The translations under genes and the position numbers were made by a program. Source: Treponema sp. (lineage in GTDB: Bacteria > Spirochaetota > Spirochaetia > Treponematales > Treponemataceae). From it: a stretch of 64,000 nt of DNA. Each line of letters starts with the position of its first letter. Within the stretch, counting starts at the first letter, position 1. Where the stretch lies: positions 1 through 64,000 of the forward strand of contig JAILLQ010000005.1 of the NCBI GenBank assembly GCA_024693045.1, read 5' to 3'. Positions 53,049-63,248 of this stretch are shown in pieces. The notes beneath the pieces were generated by a model. The model was not told the origin of the DNA and searched no databases. It saw only the letters and a program-made list of their open reading frames with translations.

Positions 53049-53513
53049 ATGGATACACAGGAACTTTACAGAGAAATTTTAAACGAACACAACATCAATC
53101 CTTCTCATAAAGCGGATTTGCAGGATGCGACAATTTCTTTAAACGGTGTAAATCCAAGTTGTGGTGATAACATTACTTTAAAGCTTAAAGTTGAAAATGG
53201 AAAAATTATTGACGGCTCTTTTACAGGAAGTGGTTGTGCTGTAAGTCAGGCCAGCTGCGATATGATGCTTGATCTTGTTATCGGAAAATCTGTCGAAGAA
53301 GCCGTTAAATTGAATGATACTTTTATGGGCATGATTCGAGGTGAACTTTCTGATGAATCTCTCGAAGAATTAGATGAAGCCGCTTCTTTGAAAGATATTG
53401 CTAAAATGCCAGCTCGTGTAAAATGTGCTGTTTTAGGCTGGAGAACGATGAAAGAAATGTTCGAAAATAAATCTGATTGCAAGAGTTGTGAAAATCCCCA
53501 CTGTGGAAAATAA
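53049..53513 (+). CDS. sufU: SufU-type sulfur transfer protein
   Basis: Zinc-dependent sulfurtransferase accepting sulfur from SufS. 154 residues with Cys38 (NPSCGDN), Cys63 ([10 protein letters not shown]) and the third Cys in VKCAVLGW. After the normal end there is an extra tail with three cysteines (CKSCENPHC), which could bind metal. AGGAGCC is the ribosome site. End of the suf operon. Confidence 0.95.
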   Translation: MDTQELYREILNEHNINPSHKADLQDATISLNGVNPSCGDNITLKLKVENGKIIDGSFTGSGCAVSQASCDMMLDLVIGKSVEEAVKLNDTFMGMIRGELSDESLEELDEAASLKDIAKMPARVKCAVLGWRTMKEMFENKSDCKSCENPHCGK

Positions 53514-53546
53514 GTCTTTATCTTTTATTTGTAAGCAGCTCTCTGA

Positions 53547-53575
53547 CTGACAAATTCCTATATTTTTGTTATAAT
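53547..53575 (+). promoter_or_regulatory. promoter of dut
   Basis: CTGACA (53547-53552), 17-bp spacer, TATAAT (53570-53575), six bases before the dut ATG. The expected transcript starts at or next to the ATG. Confidence 0.8.
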
Positions 53576-53581
53576 CTTCTC

Positions 53582-54028
53582 ATGAATACTTGTAAAATAA
53601 AATGTGTCGCTTTGGAAGGCGTAAAAATTCCTGAATATAAAACTTCTGGTTCTGCTGGTGCCGATGTGCAAGCCTACCTTGATTCTCCTGTAGTTATTAA
53701 ACCTGGTAAAAGGGCAATGATAAAAACAGGACTTTTCTTTGCTATTCCAGAAGGCTATGAAATTCAGGTTCGGCCTCGTTCAGGACTTGCGTTTAAAAAT
53801 GGAGTTACTGTTTTGAATACACCTGGTACTATCGATAGTGATTACCGGGGAGAACTCTGTGTAATACTGATTAATCTTGGCGATGAAGATTTTACTGTTT
53901 CTAATGGTGATCGTATCGCACAGATTATCATAGCACCTGTAACGCAGGGGATTTTCGAACTTACCGACAAGCTCGATGAAACTGAAAGAGGTGCCGGCGG
54001 TTTTGGTTCTACTGGGGTAAAGGCTTGA
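53582..54028 (+). CDS. dut: dUTP diphosphatase
   Basis: Trimeric dUTPase that keeps uracil out of DNA. 148 residues with all five motifs, including [34 protein letters not shown] and the C-terminal [11 protein letters not shown]. No ribosome site. The stop overlaps the TTG start of the permease gene (TTGA). Confidence 0.97.
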   Translation: MNTCKIKCVALEGVKIPEYKTSGSAGADVQAYLDSPVVIKPGKRAMIKTGLFFAIPEGYEIQVRPRSGLAFKNGVTVLNTPGTIDSDYRGELCVILINLGDEDFTVSNGDRIAQIIIAPVTQGIFELTDKLDETERGAGGFGSTGVKA

Positions 54029-55326
54029 AATTTTCAGATAATTTTCTAGATATGCTTCTGGATTTTTATGCAGAAGCAAAGAAAATTTTACTATCTAAAA
54101 TAAATTCTCTTATTGATTTACTTTTTTCCCTGTATGAAAAATATGCGGCAAAGTATGTAAACCGCATATTAGAAAAAATCGAATATTTTCAAGTTAAGTA
54201 TCTTGGAAAGGGGCAGCTGGGGGATTATGTTCTTATCCGCTATCTGTGTAAGGAGCTTCTGCTTTATTTTGGGGTTTCTTTTCTCTTCTTTTTTATGATT
54301 TTCTTTGTAAACCAGATTCTTCTTCTTATTGGAGAGCTCTTAAAGCAGAGGGTTCCATTTAAGGATACTGTAAGTCTTATGATTTATACTCTTCCATTTG
54401 TAATTTCGCAGTCTGCTCCTTTTTCTACACTTGTTGGCTTTTTGATGTGTCTTGGTAGAATTATGAGTGATAATGAAGTTCTTATAATCCGGGCTTCTGG
54501 GCAAAGTTATGTAATGATTATGATTCCAGTTTTCGTTCTAGGTTTTTTTATTTCAATTGCATCATTTTTTGTAAATGACTATCTTTTGCCTATCGGAACC
54601 ATAAAATATAATCAGCTTTATCGAAAAATTCTTACTTCAAATCCTTCTGTTCAACTGGAACCTAATTCCATAAAGTTTTTTAATAAATCCATTCTTATTA
54701 CAGGTGATGTAAAAGATACAGAAGTAAGCGATTTAATATTATTTGATGAAAAGGATAATACACAGCGTATTATTGTTGCCGGAAAATCAAATCTTCTTAC
54801 AGCTAGGGATGAAGGCGTTCTTATGCAGTTGAATATGACCGATTCTGTTGTAACTTCATTGAAGACAGATAATATTTCCGATTACGAAGTTCTTGATGCC
54901 AAGACTATGACTATGAATATTTTTGATTCAGCAATGCTTAATACAAATACAAGAACTTCTCCACGAGAAATGACATCTTTCGACTTGGGGCGGCAGATTA
55001 AGAGACTTAAAAAGATGGATAATATAAATCCAAAAGCTCTTAATCAATATCGGATGGAATATTTTAAGAAATTTTCAAATCCCTTTGGCTCAATTTTCTT
55101 TGCAATTCTAGCTCTTCCTTTAGCCTTTATTTTTGGAAAACATAATGGCCAGACTATAGGTTTGATTTTTGGACTTGTTATCTGTGTTCTTTACTGGGCA
55201 ATGATGATTATCGGTCAAATGTTCTCTCTTAGAATCGGAATTGATGCTTTTGTTGCCATGTGGCTTCCGAATACTATAGTTGGGGTAACGGGCGGTCTTT
55301 TGTATTTCGTCCTAAAACGCAAATGA
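54025..55326 (+). CDS. LptF/LptG (YjgP/YjgQ) family permease, first copy
   Basis: 433 residues from a TTG start overlapping dut; ATG 54049 is an alternative. About 70 residues of charged, amphipathic N-terminal extension precede the family part, which begins at [20 protein letters not shown]. Three helices, a periplasmic beta domain (about 195-290) and three C-terminal helices follow, as in LptF/LptG. In enterobacteria these extract LPS with LptB. Coupled to the next copy by ATGA overlap. Confidence 0.87.
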   Translation: MKFSDNFLDMLLDFYAEAKKILLSKINSLIDLLFSLYEKYAAKYVNRILEKIEYFQVKYLGKGQLGDYVLIRYLCKELLLYFGVSFLFFFMIFFVNQILLLIGELLKQRVPFKDTVSLMIYTLPFVISQSAPFSTLVGFLMCLGRIMSDNEVLIIRASGQSYVMIMIPVFVLGFFISIASFFVNDYLLPIGTIKYNQLYRKILTSNPSVQLEPNSIKFFNKSILITGDVKDTEVSDLILFDEKDNTQRIIVAGKSNLLTARDEGVLMQLNMTDSVVTSLKTDNISDYEVLDAKTMTMNIFDSAMLNTNTRTSPREMTSFDLGRQIKRLKKMDNINPKALNQYRMEYFKKFSNPFGSIFFAILALPLAFIFGKHNGQTIGLIFGLVICVLYWAMMIIGQMFSLRIGIDAFVAMWLPNTIVGVTGGLLYFVLKRK

Positions 55327-56399
55327 GACTTGTCCTTTATTTATTCAAACGTTTTATTCCGATTTTTTTAGGTTCTCTCGGCTTTTTTTCACTTGTACTG
55401 ATTTTAGTCGACCTTTTGATGAATCTAACAAACTATCTTCAGAACGAAGCTACTGCAGTTCAGGTCGCCGAGGTTATGCTTTTATACTTCCCAAAAACCT
55501 GCTGGTATGCAATGCCTTTGGGAGTCCTTTTTGCCGTTGCATATACTTTAAGTGATTTATATGCAAATAACGAACTAACGGCTATCTTTTCTTGTGGAAT
55601 TTCATTGCTCCATTTTACTTTTCCACTTCTTGTCTTTTCAGTCTTGATGAGTTTTGGGCTTTATTTTTTTGAAAATTATCTTGTTGTTCCAACTTATTCA
55701 AAAAAAGTTCAGCTTCAGGGGCAACTTTTAAAAGAAGAAAAGTCCCTGAATAAAAATAATATCGTGGTTATTTCTGAAAATGGCTACATAGTATACAAGG
55801 CCAAATTTTATGATAACTCTGTTAAGCGTTTAATAGATTTGTATTTGGTTTATAGAAACAAGGAAAATAAACTTGATGCAATTGTTCATGCGGATTCTGC
55901 TAACTGGAATGAAGAAGAAAATCACTGGAATCTTATAAAACCTGTTTTGTATAAGTACGATAATAATACGATTTATACAGGTGAGCCATCTGAGGAAATG
56001 ATTAAGCGCTTGAATGAACCCTACGAAACTTTTCAGAATAATGTTGTTACAATTGCAGAAGTTGATTCTCATACGGCTAAAGTTTACATCAATCACCTTA
56101 AGAGAACAGGCTTACCCTTTAACCAGGAACTTTCTGAATACTACAAAAAGTTTGCCTTTCCAGCTATCGTCTTTATTGTCGTTTTCCTTTCTATTGGACT
56201 TTCTGGAAAATCTCGAAAAAATGTTCTCTTGATAAGCCTTTCTCTTTCTGTTAGTGCTGCTGTTCTTTTCTATGTACTTCAGATGATAACAATGCTGCTT
56301 GCAAAGTTTGGTTATATCACTCCTTTTATGGGAGCCTGGTTTCCAGTATTTTTATTTATAATTATAAGTATCGTTCTTTTGCATTACGCAAGAACTTAA
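55323..56399 (+). CDS. LptF/LptG (YjgP/YjgQ) family permease, second copy
   Basis: 358 residues from ATG 55323, whose last bases overlap the stop of the first copy; an upstream frame to 55260 lies inside that gene. It starts [19 protein letters not shown] and has the same three-helix, periplasmic domain, three-helix plan without the N-terminal extension. The pair presumably forms a heterodimer with an ATPase encoded elsewhere. tgt begins 20 bp later. Confidence 0.88.
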   Translation: MRLVLYLFKRFIPIFLGSLGFFSLVLILVDLLMNLTNYLQNEATAVQVAEVMLLYFPKTCWYAMPLGVLFAVAYTLSDLYANNELTAIFSCGISLLHFTFPLLVFSVLMSFGLYFFENYLVVPTYSKKVQLQGQLLKEEKSLNKNNIVVISENGYIVYKAKFYDNSVKRLIDLYLVYRNKENKLDAIVHADSANWNEEENHWNLIKPVLYKYDNNTIYTGEPSEEMIKRLNEPYETFQNNVVTIAEVDSHTAKVYINHLKRTGLPFNQELSEYYKKFAFPAIVFIVVFLSIGLSGKSRKNVLLISLSLSVSAAVLFYVLQMITMLLAKFGYITPFMGAWFPVFLFIIISIVLLHYART

Positions 56400-56419
56400 G
56401 TATTTTACAAGGATAAATT

Positions 56420-57553
56420 ATGAAAATTTTTAACATTTTACACAAAAGTTCGGATGGAAAAGCTCGTACAGGATTACTGGAATTGCCACATGGACCCGTT
56501 CATACTCCTGTTTTTATGCCAGTTGGAACTTGTGCAACTGTAAAAGCTATTTCAAAAGATGATCTTGAAGAAATCGGCTTTGAAATTATTCTTGCCAATA
56601 CTTATCATCTTTTTTTGCGTCCAGGACCGGAACTTATAAATGAGGCTGGAGGACTTCACGGCTTTTCTCAGTTCAAAAAGAATTTCCTTACAGATTCCGG
56701 TGGCTTCCAGGTATTTTCACTTTCTCAGCTCAGAAAAATTAATCCTGAAGGTGTAAAATTTCAGAGTCACATAGACGGAAGTTATCATCTTTTTACTCCT
56801 GAAAATGTAGTTCAAACACAGGCTCTCTTTAATTCGGATATTCAGATGCAGCTGGATGTATGCTCTGGTTATGGAGTAGAAAGAAAAGAAGCAGAACACG
56901 CCTTGAAGGTTACTTCTGAATGGGCAAAGAGAGCAAAAAAACAGTGGCTGGAAGAAGGTCAAAAGGGTTATAAGGGAATTCTTTTTCCAATCGTACAAGG
57001 AAACTTTTTTGAAGATTTAAGAAAGCAAAGTGCAGAGTTTGTTGCTGAACTTGATTTACCGGGAATTGCAATCGGCGGCTTGAGTGTAGGGGAACCAAAA
57101 GACAAGTTTATTGAATTTCTTTCGTATACAATGAATCTTTTGCCAGAAGATAAACCGGCATATGTTATGGGAATTGGAACTCCTGAATATATTCTTGAAG
57201 CTGTTGCCAATGGTGTTGATATGTTTGACTGTGTTCTTCCAACAAGAAATGCAAGAAATGGTGCCTATTTTACTCATGACGGACAGCTTTCAATTAAACA
57301 GGAAAGATTTAAACACGATTTTAAGCCAATTGATCCTCAATGTAACTGTAAAGTATGCCGAACTTATTCCAGGGCTTATTTAAGACATCTTTTTAAAGAG
57401 CAGGAAATTTTAAGTTCAATGCTGGCTTCTTATCACAATTTAGCTTTCCTTCACCAGATGATGAACGAAATAAGGACTGCCATTTCTGAAGACCGTTTTG
57501 AAGAATACAAAAAGAATTTCTTAAACCGATACAGAGAGGGAAATATACAGTGA
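56420..57553 (+). CDS. tgt: queuine tRNA-ribosyltransferase
   Basis: Exchanges G34 for preQ1 in tRNAs with GUN anticodons. 377 residues: nucleophile region DSGGFQVFSL, GVDMFDCVLPTRNARNG and the zinc site CNCKVCRTYSRAYLRHL. CAAGGA is upstream. The stop overlaps the next gene. Confidence 0.98.
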   Translation: MKIFNILHKSSDGKARTGLLELPHGPVHTPVFMPVGTCATVKAISKDDLEEIGFEIILANTYHLFLRPGPELINEAGGLHGFSQFKKNFLTDSGGFQVFSLSQLRKINPEGVKFQSHIDGSYHLFTPENVVQTQALFNSDIQMQLDVCSGYGVERKEAEHALKVTSEWAKRAKKQWLEEGQKGYKGILFPIVQGNFFEDLRKQSAEFVAELDLPGIAIGGLSVGEPKDKFIEFLSYTMNLLPEDKPAYVMGIGTPEYILEAVANGVDMFDCVLPTRNARNGAYFTHDGQLSIKQERFKHDFKPIDPQCNCKVCRTYSRAYLRHLFKEQEILSSMLASYHNLAFLHQMMNEIRTAISEDRFEEYKKNFLNRYREGNIQ

Positions 57554-59430
57554 TGAAGAAAATTTTTGCATATGTTTTATTCTTTTGTCTCTTGTTTAAT
57601 GCTTCACTTTTTGCGGATGAAAGTGATGACGAATTTATGAATATGATAGAAAGCACTTTGGCTCAAGGTGAAAAAAAAGAAGATGCTGAAGTTCAGCCTT
57701 CTTATGTAGAAGGACTTGATGATAATACTGTAGAACCAAGTCGAAAAGCACAGACAGATGATACAATAAATGACCCATATGCAGAAAAAGCTCTTAATGT
57801 AAGTGAAGAGACTAGCGGCACTGATGCAGAAGAAATGCCTGAAAGTTTTCCTTTGGAAAGTGAGCCTGAGCAGAAAGCAGATGAAGTTCTTTCTTCAGAT
57901 GAAAGTTCAGAAATCGTTCAGTCTTTGTATGGTGTGCCAGAGGCAAAGGCTTCATCTGATGAATACGATGAAGACTTTACAAATATAGTTGTTACAATTC
58001 CAGAAAAGAAAAGCCCTAAAAAAGCTGATTCTGAAAAGCTTTCCAAGGCAGAAAAAAAAGATGAAGATAAGAGTGATTTTAAGGAAAAGACAGAAACTTT
58101 AAATTATGGAACTCCTTCTGAGATTTCTGCTGTTGTAGATAAAGTTGTAGAAGAAGATGATCCTAGGTTTATAGATACTTTGTATGACTTGTTTTATGCT
58201 ACGAGCAGTAATGATGTTCGTTCAAAGATTATGGATTACTTTGCAAAATCTGAAGATCCATGTTTATGCGATTATGTTGTTGAAATTTTAGATGATCCTT
58301 ATGATGAAAGCAAATCCTTTGTAACAAAATGTATCGAATACGCTTCGAAAGTTCATTGTTCTGAAGCTGCACCTGCTTTTGTAAAAATCCTGGAAGGCGA
58401 AAACGAAGAGTATTTCAATGCAGCCCTGTCTGCACTAGGAAAAACCGGCGGAAAAAAGGAAGCTAAGTATCTTGCAAAATATTTAGAGCGTGACGATTTG
58501 GAAATACCAATGAGACAAGCTTTAATGCGCACTTTAGGTCAGATGAATGCAGTTGAAACTTGGGAGCAGGTTGTAGAAATTGCTCAGAATGAAGATGAAA
58601 ACGGCTTTGTTCGCCAGTATGCTGCAGAAGCCTTAGGTAATATGAAAAAAGAAGAATCTATTCCGATTCTAATAAACCTTTATGAAAATGGCGACCCGAA
58701 TATGAGGGAGTACTGTATTAAGGGGCTTTTGAATTTTCCAGATTCAGAAAAAGCTAGAAATCTTATTCTTCAGGGTATCCGAGATGACCATGTAAAAGTA
58801 AGGCTTCAGTCAATAAAAGCCTGTCGGGAAATGAAGTTAAAGGAAGCTGTTACATTTCTCATCTATAGGGCAAAAAATGACAATGAAACTTCCGTTAAAA
58901 AAGAGTCTTATCCTGCAATTGCAGAGCTAAATACAAATGAAGGAAACGAATATTTGATTTCACTTTTGAAAGAAAAGAAAGGTTCGGATTCAGCAAAAAA
59001 TATGGCAGCAGAGGCTCTTCTTAAGTTCGGAGAAAATGCTTGTGGAGTCCAGGAAATTAAAGAGCTGGCTCTCTCTGTTGTAGAAGATGACAGACGAAAG
59101 CCACTTCGAAAGGCTATTGGTGTAACAATTGCTAAAAATCCACAGGATTCATTTGCGGAAGTTTGCGAAAAGTATCTTGAATCAAAGGATTCTTCAACTG
59201 TTGGTCTTGGAATAGATATGTTTAAGAGCGGCCGTTATGATTCTGCAAAAGGAGCACTTGTAAAAATAGCAGAAGCTAAAAGCGGTAATGTTGCAAACAG
59301 AAAGAGGGCAAGAAAACTTCTAGGTATGGAAGAAAATCCCGAAGAAGAAAGTAAAGCCGAAGAAAAAAAAGTTGACGCTAAAAATGAAAAGGCTGAAACA
59401 AAAGATGTTCCAGCCGATTCAAAAGACTAA
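57553..59430 (+). CDS. exported HEAT-repeat protein
   Basis: 625 residues. A signal peptide (KKIFAYVLFFCLLFNASLFA) is followed by a long acidic, low-complexity stretch (about 23-190) and then HEAT/PBS-type repeats (about 195-590; for example VRQYAAEALGNMKKEESIPILINL and VRLQSIKACREMKLKEAVTFL, each split). It ends in a Lys/Glu-rich tail. Probably a periplasmic scaffold; partner unknown. ATG 57553 shares one base with the tgt stop; GTG 57550 is also possible. Confidence 0.78.
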   Translation: MKKIFAYVLFFCLLFNASLFADESDDEFMNMIESTLAQGEKKEDAEVQPSYVEGLDDNTVEPSRKAQTDDTINDPYAEKALNVSEETSGTDAEEMPESFPLESEPEQKADEVLSSDESSEIVQSLYGVPEAKASSDEYDEDFTNIVVTIPEKKSPKKADSEKLSKAEKKDEDKSDFKEKTETLNYGTPSEISAVVDKVVEEDDPRFIDTLYDLFYATSSNDVRSKIMDYFAKSEDPCLCDYVVEILDDPYDESKSFVTKCIEYASKVHCSEAAPAFVKILEGENEEYFNAALSALGKTGGKKEAKYLAKYLERDDLEIPMRQALMRTLGQMNAVETWEQVVEIAQNEDENGFVRQYAAEALGNMKKEESIPILINLYENGDPNMREYCIKGLLNFPDSEKARNLILQGIRDDHVKVRLQSIKACREMKLKEAVTFLIYRAKNDNETSVKKESYPAIAELNTNEGNEYLISLLKEKKGSDSAKNMAAEALLKFGENACGVQEIKELALSVVEDDRRKPLRKAIGVTIAKNPQDSFAEVCEKYLESKDSSTVGLGIDMFKSGRYDSAKGALVKIAEAKSGNVANRKRARKLLGMEENPEEESKAEEKKVDAKNEKAETKDVPADSKD

Positions 59431-59432
59431 TT

Positions 59433-62003
59433 TTATTTTGAAAGTTCAGAAAGAATTCTGTATTTTTCGTTGATTATGCTTATTTCTTCTTCCGTAAAGA
59501 AGTTCTCTTTCTGATCTGCAAGACTTTCAAGGGTTGCTAAACTTTCATTTAAAGCTGTTGAAAAGCCTCTAGAAATTTTGTTCCAGAATGTACCATTTCC
59601 GTCTGTGAAAAGGCATATAAAACCGTATTCTCGGCTTTTTTGTTTAGCTACAGCCACGCGAAGAATATTCTGAACGGCAGACACTATAATTCTTGCAGCC
59701 CCATCGTCGTTTATGTTGATATTTAGTTTTCTCTGCCATTCACTTTCTTTTATAGGTTTTAGAGAAATCGCTTTTGCAATTTTTACCGATGTTGAAAGTT
59801 TTTCACCGTCAAGAAGAGAGTATCCGTCCGGGCATATAATCTTTGATTTGAGATTTCCAAAGCCTTTGAGCTTATCAAAATCTTTTTCAAATTTAGCAGC
59901 AGTAATAAAATCTTCGAGAGCCATTTGTACAATTTTTTTCCCGTGACTCTTTTTTATTTCAAAAATGCTTCCACCGATTGTAACAGAATCGCCATTTTTC
60001 TTCGATTCAAAAACTTTTTTGCCAGATTCTTTTTCTTTTCTCTTCTTTTCTACATTCTTTTCGTAGATATCTGCTTGTTTTTCAAGGCTTTTTCCAGGTT
60101 TACAGTGCTCAAGCCTATCAAGCAAATCTGGGGAAAGTTGATTTAATATGCTTTTAGTTAGAGGAGAAACGCTCATGGCATACATTCTACTTGTTCTTAC
60201 TATTTCTCCGGCAACGATGTAAAGAGGATCCTGCTTAAACATAACGCTTCCTGGATGTATGCTGATGTGGTCTGCCGTTAAACTTCTGTAAGTGTCTCTT
60301 TTTACTCGTACGCAGACAAACTGCATCATTCCGCTAGAAATACAGCAAAGATAATCAGAAAGATTTCCACCTCCGCAAACAGGTATTTGCATATGGTAGA
60401 CTATATCTTTAAGCTGATTGTCAATATTTTCAATTTCTTTCATGATGCGTTCATCAAGATAAGAGCGCTTGCAGAATTTTTCTTTGTCTTCAGCTTTTTC
60501 AAAGGCTTTAAATAGGTGGAGATATGAAACAAAATCTCCCTGAATATCTCTGAATGCATGGTGGGCACGGCGGGCTTCCATTTCTTCTCCAGGAGGAAGC
60601 ATAAATGGTGAATTCGCTGAAAGAAAGGAAGCTGCAATTAGAATTTCTTCTAGAACATCTGGGTATCGCATTATAGATTCAACAATTATACGGCTTATTC
60701 TTGGTTCTAGTGGGAATTGAACCATCATTTTTCCAACGGAAGAAAGGCTGTTGTCTTTGTCCAGGGCACCTAAAATATTAAGAGTATCTACAGCTCCGTA
60801 TATATTTTCTTTTTCTGGGGCAGAAATAAAATCGAATTCGGCGAAATCGGTGATACCTAAATCAGCCATTTGAAGAATAACTTCACTCAGGTCGGTTCTA
60901 TAAATTTCTTCGGTTGTATACATTTGGCGTGTGTCAAAATCTTTTCTGGGATAGAGTCTGTAACAGGTTCCGGCTTGGGTTCTACCCGCACGGCCTCGTC
61001 TTTGGTTACAACTAGCCTTGCTCACAGGTGTTTCTATTAGACTTGAAGTAAAGGTTCTGGGATTATAAAAGTTTAATTTTGCCAGTCCCGAGTCTATAAC
61101 GGTTGTGATATCTGAAATTGTTACAGAGGTTTCTGCTATGTTTGTTGATATGATTATTTTCTTTTTGCCTTTAGGAGCAGGTAAAAAGACTCTTTCCTGA
61201 TCTTCTTTTGAAAGTCTTCCGTATAGAGGCAGGGTGTGTATTTTTCTTGCAAAATGGGAGGTGTCCAGCATTTTCATGCAGTCTTTAATGATTTTTTCAC
61301 CTGGCAGGAATATCAAAATTCCTCCATCTTCTTCGTTGTCCAGAATGCGTTCTACTGTACCGCAGATTTTATTCAAAAGTGCTGTGCATGCTGCTTCGTT
61401 TGTTGTACTGGCAGATATTGCAGGAGGATCGTAAACCATTGTAACCGGGTAAGTTATTGTGTCTATTGTAACAATAGGGCAGGAAGCAAAATATTTGCTG
61501 AAGGCCTCTGCGTTCATTGTTGCGGAACTTACTATTACTTTAAATTCCTTCCTTACTTCTAATACTCTTTTTAAAAGCCCTAGAACAAAGTCAATGTTAA
61601 GGCTTCTTTCGTGAGCTTCATCTACCATAATGACAGAGTATTTTGAAAGCCAGGGATCAAGTTTCATTTCCTGAAGTAAAATGCCATCTGTCATAATTTT
61701 GATTTTTGTTGTTTCGTCGGTTTTGTCTTCGAATCGCATTTTGTAGCCGACTAAGCCGGGATAGCTTGTGCCTAATTGTTTTGAAATAAATTCACTTACC
61801 GAAAGAGCAGCTATTCGTCTTGGTTGTGTTACGGCTATCATTCCGTTCTGGTCATAACCTGCTTCGTGCAAAATAATAGGAAGCTGAGTGGTCTTACCTG
61901 AACCAGTCGGACTCTGAACAACAATTACCTGGTTATCTTTTAAAGCTTCAAGAATTCTTTCTTTTTGTTCGTAAACTGGTAATTTTGTGTATTCTATTGC
62001 CAT
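59433..62003 (-). CDS. DEAH-box RNA helicase (HrpA/HrpB type)
   Basis: 856 residues. Walker A PTGSGKT (32-38), DEAH (128-131, VDEAHERS), SAT (VSSATMNAE) and QRRGRAGRTQAG are the DEAH motifs; winged-helix, ratchet and OB-fold-like domains follow. It is closer in length to HrpB than to the ~1300-residue E. coli HrpA, while the C-terminal region reads like HrpA/DHX proteins. Role in RNA metabolism. The stop is two bases from that of the HEAT gene on the other strand. Confidence 0.88.
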   Translation of the reverse strand: MAIEYTKLPVYEQKERILEALKDNQVIVVQSPTGSGKTTQLPIILHEAGYDQNGMIAVTQPRRIAALSVSEFISKQLGTSYPGLVGYKMRFEDKTDETTKIKIMTDGILLQEMKLDPWLSKYSVIMVDEAHERSLNIDFVLGLLKRVLEVRKEFKVIVSSATMNAEAFSKYFASCPIVTIDTITYPVTMVYDPPAISASTTNEAACTALLNKICGTVERILDNEEDGGILIFLPGEKIIKDCMKMLDTSHFARKIHTLPLYGRLSKEDQERVFLPAPKGKKKIIISTNIAETSVTISDITTVIDSGLAKLNFYNPRTFTSSLIETPVSKASCNQRRGRAGRTQAGTCYRLYPRKDFDTRQMYTTEEIYRTDLSEVILQMADLGITDFAEFDFISAPEKENIYGAVDTLNILGALDKDNSLSSVGKMMVQFPLEPRISRIIVESIMRYPDVLEEILIAASFLSANSPFMLPPGEEMEARRAHHAFRDIQGDFVSYLHLFKAFEKAEDKEKFCKRSYLDERIMKEIENIDNQLKDIVYHMQIPVCGGGNLSDYLCCISSGMMQFVCVRVKRDTYRSLTADHISIHPGSVMFKQDPLYIVAGEIVRTSRMYAMSVSPLTKSILNQLSPDLLDRLEHCKPGKSLEKQADIYEKNVEKKRKEKESGKKVFESKKNGDSVTIGGSIFEIKKSHGKKIVQMALEDFITAAKFEKDFDKLKGFGNLKSKIICPDGYSLLDGEKLSTSVKIAKAISLKPIKESEWQRKLNININDDGAARIIVSAVQNILRVAVAKQKSREYGFICLFTDGNGTFWNKISRGFSTALNESLATLESLADQKENFFTEEEISIINEKYRILSELSK

Positions 62004-63145
62004 GTTATAGTTTCCTTTGTTTTTTCCGTAATTTGTTTTCTGTTAAATAAATATTTAGACCAGATTCTATTTCCAGTCTCATTTAATTCATTGATAAACT
62101 CATCGTCAAGTTTCTTTATTACAAATTCCCATTTCCTGGTAATATAGGTTGTAATAAATATAGTGTTTTTTTCTTTTATAAACGGTTTTTCGCCTGGTGT
62201 TTTTTCGTAGACAATTTCTAGAAGGTAACTGTCGCCGGTGTCATCTCTAGGATTTGAGGGGTTGTTAAAATCCGGTTCCCAGCGCTGTCCGCTAATAACA
62301 TTTCCGTTTCCATAAATTATAACTTTTTCTAGCTTTTGTGTCGCCCCATTTCCTATAAATTCTTTTTCCCGGGGAATATGCGGATGATTTGTCCACAGAA
62401 CATCAACTCCTGCATTTAATAGTTCCATATAATAATCCCTGCGACTCTTTTCTACAGGAGCAACGTATTCGGCTTCGTCTGTGTGAAGGGATAAAACAAA
62501 AAGGTCAACTGAATTCTCCTGTCTTATTCTACGAATCTCTTCAATAAAATTATTTCTTCCTTTTTTACCGGGATATACAAAATTCATGTATTCTTTAAAA
62601 GTTGGTCTATTAAGAATTTCAGTTGCAGCACAGTAAAGAATAGTCCAGTTATCTTTAGTTAATATTTTGTAGTCCAAATTAGAAGACTTTTCTTTTTTTA
62701 TCCCGGAAAAAAATATTTGCCTGTCACTAAAAAGGCTTTGCTTTTCTACTTTGTCTGCCCATTCAAGAGTTGCCATCATACCTTCCAAGGCCTGGTCGTT
62801 AGTATGATTATTAACCAGGGAAAAAACATTAAAACCTGCTTTTATGGCTTCTTCAGGATACTCCTGGTGCATATTAAAGTTTGGAAAGGAAGAGTAGGGT
62901 AAGTCTTCTGAAACAGGGGCTTCTATATTTGCAAAACTAAAATCATGGCTTTCTACTATTGGTTTTATATCTTTCCATATTTCAGGATAATTTTTCATGT
63001 TAAAATTGGGTTTATGGGCCATGATGTCACCAGCAAATAAAAAACTTATTTTTTCAACTTTTTCAAAATTTTTGTTTGAAGTTGTCTGGCATCCGGCTAG
63101 TAAAATAAGAGAAAGAGAAATAATTATTATATTACTTCGATTCAT
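61994..63145 (-). CDS. CapA-type (PGA_cap) metallophosphatase-fold lipoprotein
   Basis: 383 residues with a clear lipoprotein signal (SLILLAGC, Cys19). The PGA_cap domain has LFAGDIMAHKP, FANIEAPVS and SLVNNHTND, with VLWTNHPHIP and IIYGNGNVIS later: the metal-site pattern of the CapA/YwtB family linked to poly-gamma-glutamate and other polymers. No other capsule gene is near. Overlaps the helicase start by 10 bp. No Shine-Dalgarno. Confidence 0.86.
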   Translation of the reverse strand: MNRSNIIIISLSLILLAGCQTTSNKNFEKVEKISFLFAGDIMAHKPNFNMKNYPEIWKDIKPIVESHDFSFANIEAPVSEDLPYSSFPNFNMHQEYPEEAIKAGFNVFSLVNNHTNDQALEGMMATLEWADKVEKQSLFSDRQIFFSGIKKEKSSNLDYKILTKDNWTILYCAATEILNRPTFKEYMNFVYPGKKGRNNFIEEIRRIRQENSVDLFVLSLHTDEAEYVAPVEKSRRDYYMELLNAGVDVLWTNHPHIPREKEFIGNGATQKLEKVIIYGNGNVISGQRWEPDFNNPSNPRDDTGDSYLLEIVYEKTPGEKPFIKEKNTIFITTYITRKWEFVIKKLDDEFINELNETGNRIWSKYLFNRKQITEKTKETITWQ

Positions 63146-63153
63146 GTTTAATT

Positions 63154-63162
63154 ATTATAACA
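63154..63162 (-). promoter_or_regulatory. extended -10 promoter of the CapA-like gene
   Basis: On the minus strand TGTTATAAT, an extended -10 box, ends eight bases before the ATG. The -35 region is weak. Confidence 0.65.
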
Positions 63163-63208
63163 CAGAGAATTAAAGCCATAAAGTAGATTTTTTTTATGGG
63201 ATATCTAC

Positions 63209-63238
63209 TTGATTTTAAAGCTCTAATAGCATTAAAAT
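63209..63238 (+). promoter_or_regulatory. candidate promoter of the GAF-domain gene
   Basis: TTGATT (63209-63214), 18-bp spacer, TAAAAT (63233-63238), ten bases before the ATG; no ribosome site between. Confidence 0.45.
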
Positions 63239-63248
63239 TATTGTTTGT

